From: Synergistaceae bacterium
GTDB taxonomy: Bacteria; Synergistota; Synergistia; Synergistales; Synergistaceae
Reading direction: 5' to 3'
Assembly (NCBI GenBank): GCA_030531285.1
Contig: JAUNNW010000095.1
Span: 1 to 5,500 of the forward strand
DNA: 5,500 nt
This document shows, piece after piece, positions 5,073-5,500 of this stretch. Position 1 is the first letter of the stretch; each line of letters opens with the position of its first letter. The translations under genes and the position numbers were made by a program. Under the pieces are notes generated by a model that was not told the origin of the DNA, ran no database searches, and saw only the letters and a program-made list of their open reading frames with translations.

Positions 5073-5103
5073 GGGGCAGAAACGATGTACTGCTTTCTGC
5101 CCC
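5073..5103 (-). other. Intergenic hairpin between two exported-protein genes
   Basis: GGGGCAGAAA (5073-5082) and TTTCTGCCCC (5094-5103) form a 10-bp perfect stem with an 11-base loop, 8 bases beyond the stop of the upstream gene. In the minus-strand transcript it is followed by GCCCCCTTTGGCATA and only then by T6, so it is not a textbook terminator. It may be a leaky terminator or a 3'-end protecting stem that sets different levels for the genes on either side. Confidence 0.5.
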
Positions 5104-5111
5104 TGTCTGCA

Positions 5112-5495
5112 TCAGATGCTGCCGCTGCTGTTTGAAATTACGCTGCCGATTACAAGGCCTATAAGACCTGCGGCTATTGCTGTTCCCGTGTTGTCTGATG
5201 AACAGCATCTGTCATCGCAGTATCTGCCGTAATCATGTACAACTCTCGGTGCATCGTGTACGTACACTGTATTCGTATGGTGTACAACCTTGGGTTTCGC
5301 CGCAACTTTGCTGACAATTACAGTTTTGCTGCGTCCTGCATTATACGAATCTGCATGGCGTGTACCTGTTTTCTGCTGAATTTTGTGTACTGCGCTTCCC
5401 ACGCCCTGTCTGTTCATTTTTCCGTGTGCCGGTGCGGCAAAGGCACAGCCTGAAACTGTAAATACTATTGCCATTGCAAGTGCCGTCTGTTTCAT
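5112..5495 (-). CDS. Exported (possibly lipo-) protein of unknown function with C-terminal glycine zipper
   Basis: 127 residues. The N-terminus (MKQTALAMAIVFTVSGCAFAAPAHG) is a signal peptide. It fits either signal peptidase I cleavage at AFA|AP (after 20) or lipoprotein processing at VSG|C17; the sequence does not decide. The middle (26-90) is basic and polar with scattered His (HHTNTVYVHDAPRVVHDYG, 72-90). A Cys group, C93-D-D-R-C97-C98, follows. The end (104-124, GTAIAAGLIGLVIGSVISNSS) is a glycine-zipper hydrophobic segment with Gly at 110, 113 and 117, very like that of the protein at 3842-4351. The SD lies mostly beyond the window end; the start is chosen because the signal peptide begins there. 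It is upstream of, and probably in one unit with, the two other exported-protein genes, 91 bases before the next start. Function not recognised. Confidence 0.75.
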   Translation of the reverse strand: MKQTALAMAIVFTVSGCAFAAPAHGKMNRQGVGSAVHKIQQKTGTRHADSYNAGRSKTVIVSKVAAKPKVVHHTNTVYVHDAPRVVHDYGRYCDDRCCSSDNTGTAIAAGLIGLVIGSVISNSSGSI

Positions 5496-5500
5496 TGTTC

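Overview
The window reads as ordinary chromosomal sequence of a diderm (outer-membrane-bearing) bacterium with balanced to moderate GC. Genes are tightly packed, Shine-Dalgarno (SD) sites are clear and intrinsic terminators sit between convergent units. A patatin/POTRA/beta-barrel protein requires an outer membrane. Together with a bacterial SUI1 factor and a DUF4491-like protein, this would fit an anaerobic gut-type diderm such as Synergistota or Negativicutes. That assignment is an inference from style and gene content, not a match to a known genome.

Layout. (1) Positions 1-1865, plus strand: the 3' part of a type Vd (PlpD-like) patatin phospholipase with a POTRA-like linker and an outer-membrane barrel; its 5' end is outside the window. 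(2) Positions 1903-2587, minus strand: a two-gene unit, SUI1/eIF1-like translation factor followed by a small DUF4491-like membrane protein, overlapping by 8 bp. Its end converges on the phospholipase gene, and the terminator hairpin between them carries the DUF4491 stop codon in its loop. (3) Positions 2588-2671: a divergent promoter region whose two -10 elements overlap. (4) Positions 2672-3802, plus strand: a two-gene operon, a GNAT acetyltransferase followed by a small cysteine-rich protein resembling the BFD-type [2Fe-2S] domain. (5) Positions 3805-3840: a perfect 16-bp inverted repeat acting as terminator for both sides. (6) Positions 3842-5495, minus strand: three consecutive genes for small exported proteins of unknown function. 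Each has a signal peptide and a short glycine-zipper segment, and each carries His- and/or Cys-rich stretches.

The three exported proteins are the most novel part. The middle one has 21 His and 11 Cys in 216 residues, including tandem HYHYH repeats and a Cys-dense tail with a nearly mirror-symmetric pattern. The last one has an HCGHRHYHHRHD cluster and a 7-residue tandem repeat. They look like a co-expressed envelope module, possibly for metal binding or for surface structure. No function is assigned. No RNA genes, mobile elements or CRISPR arrays were seen, and no stretch over 300 bases lacks a gene.
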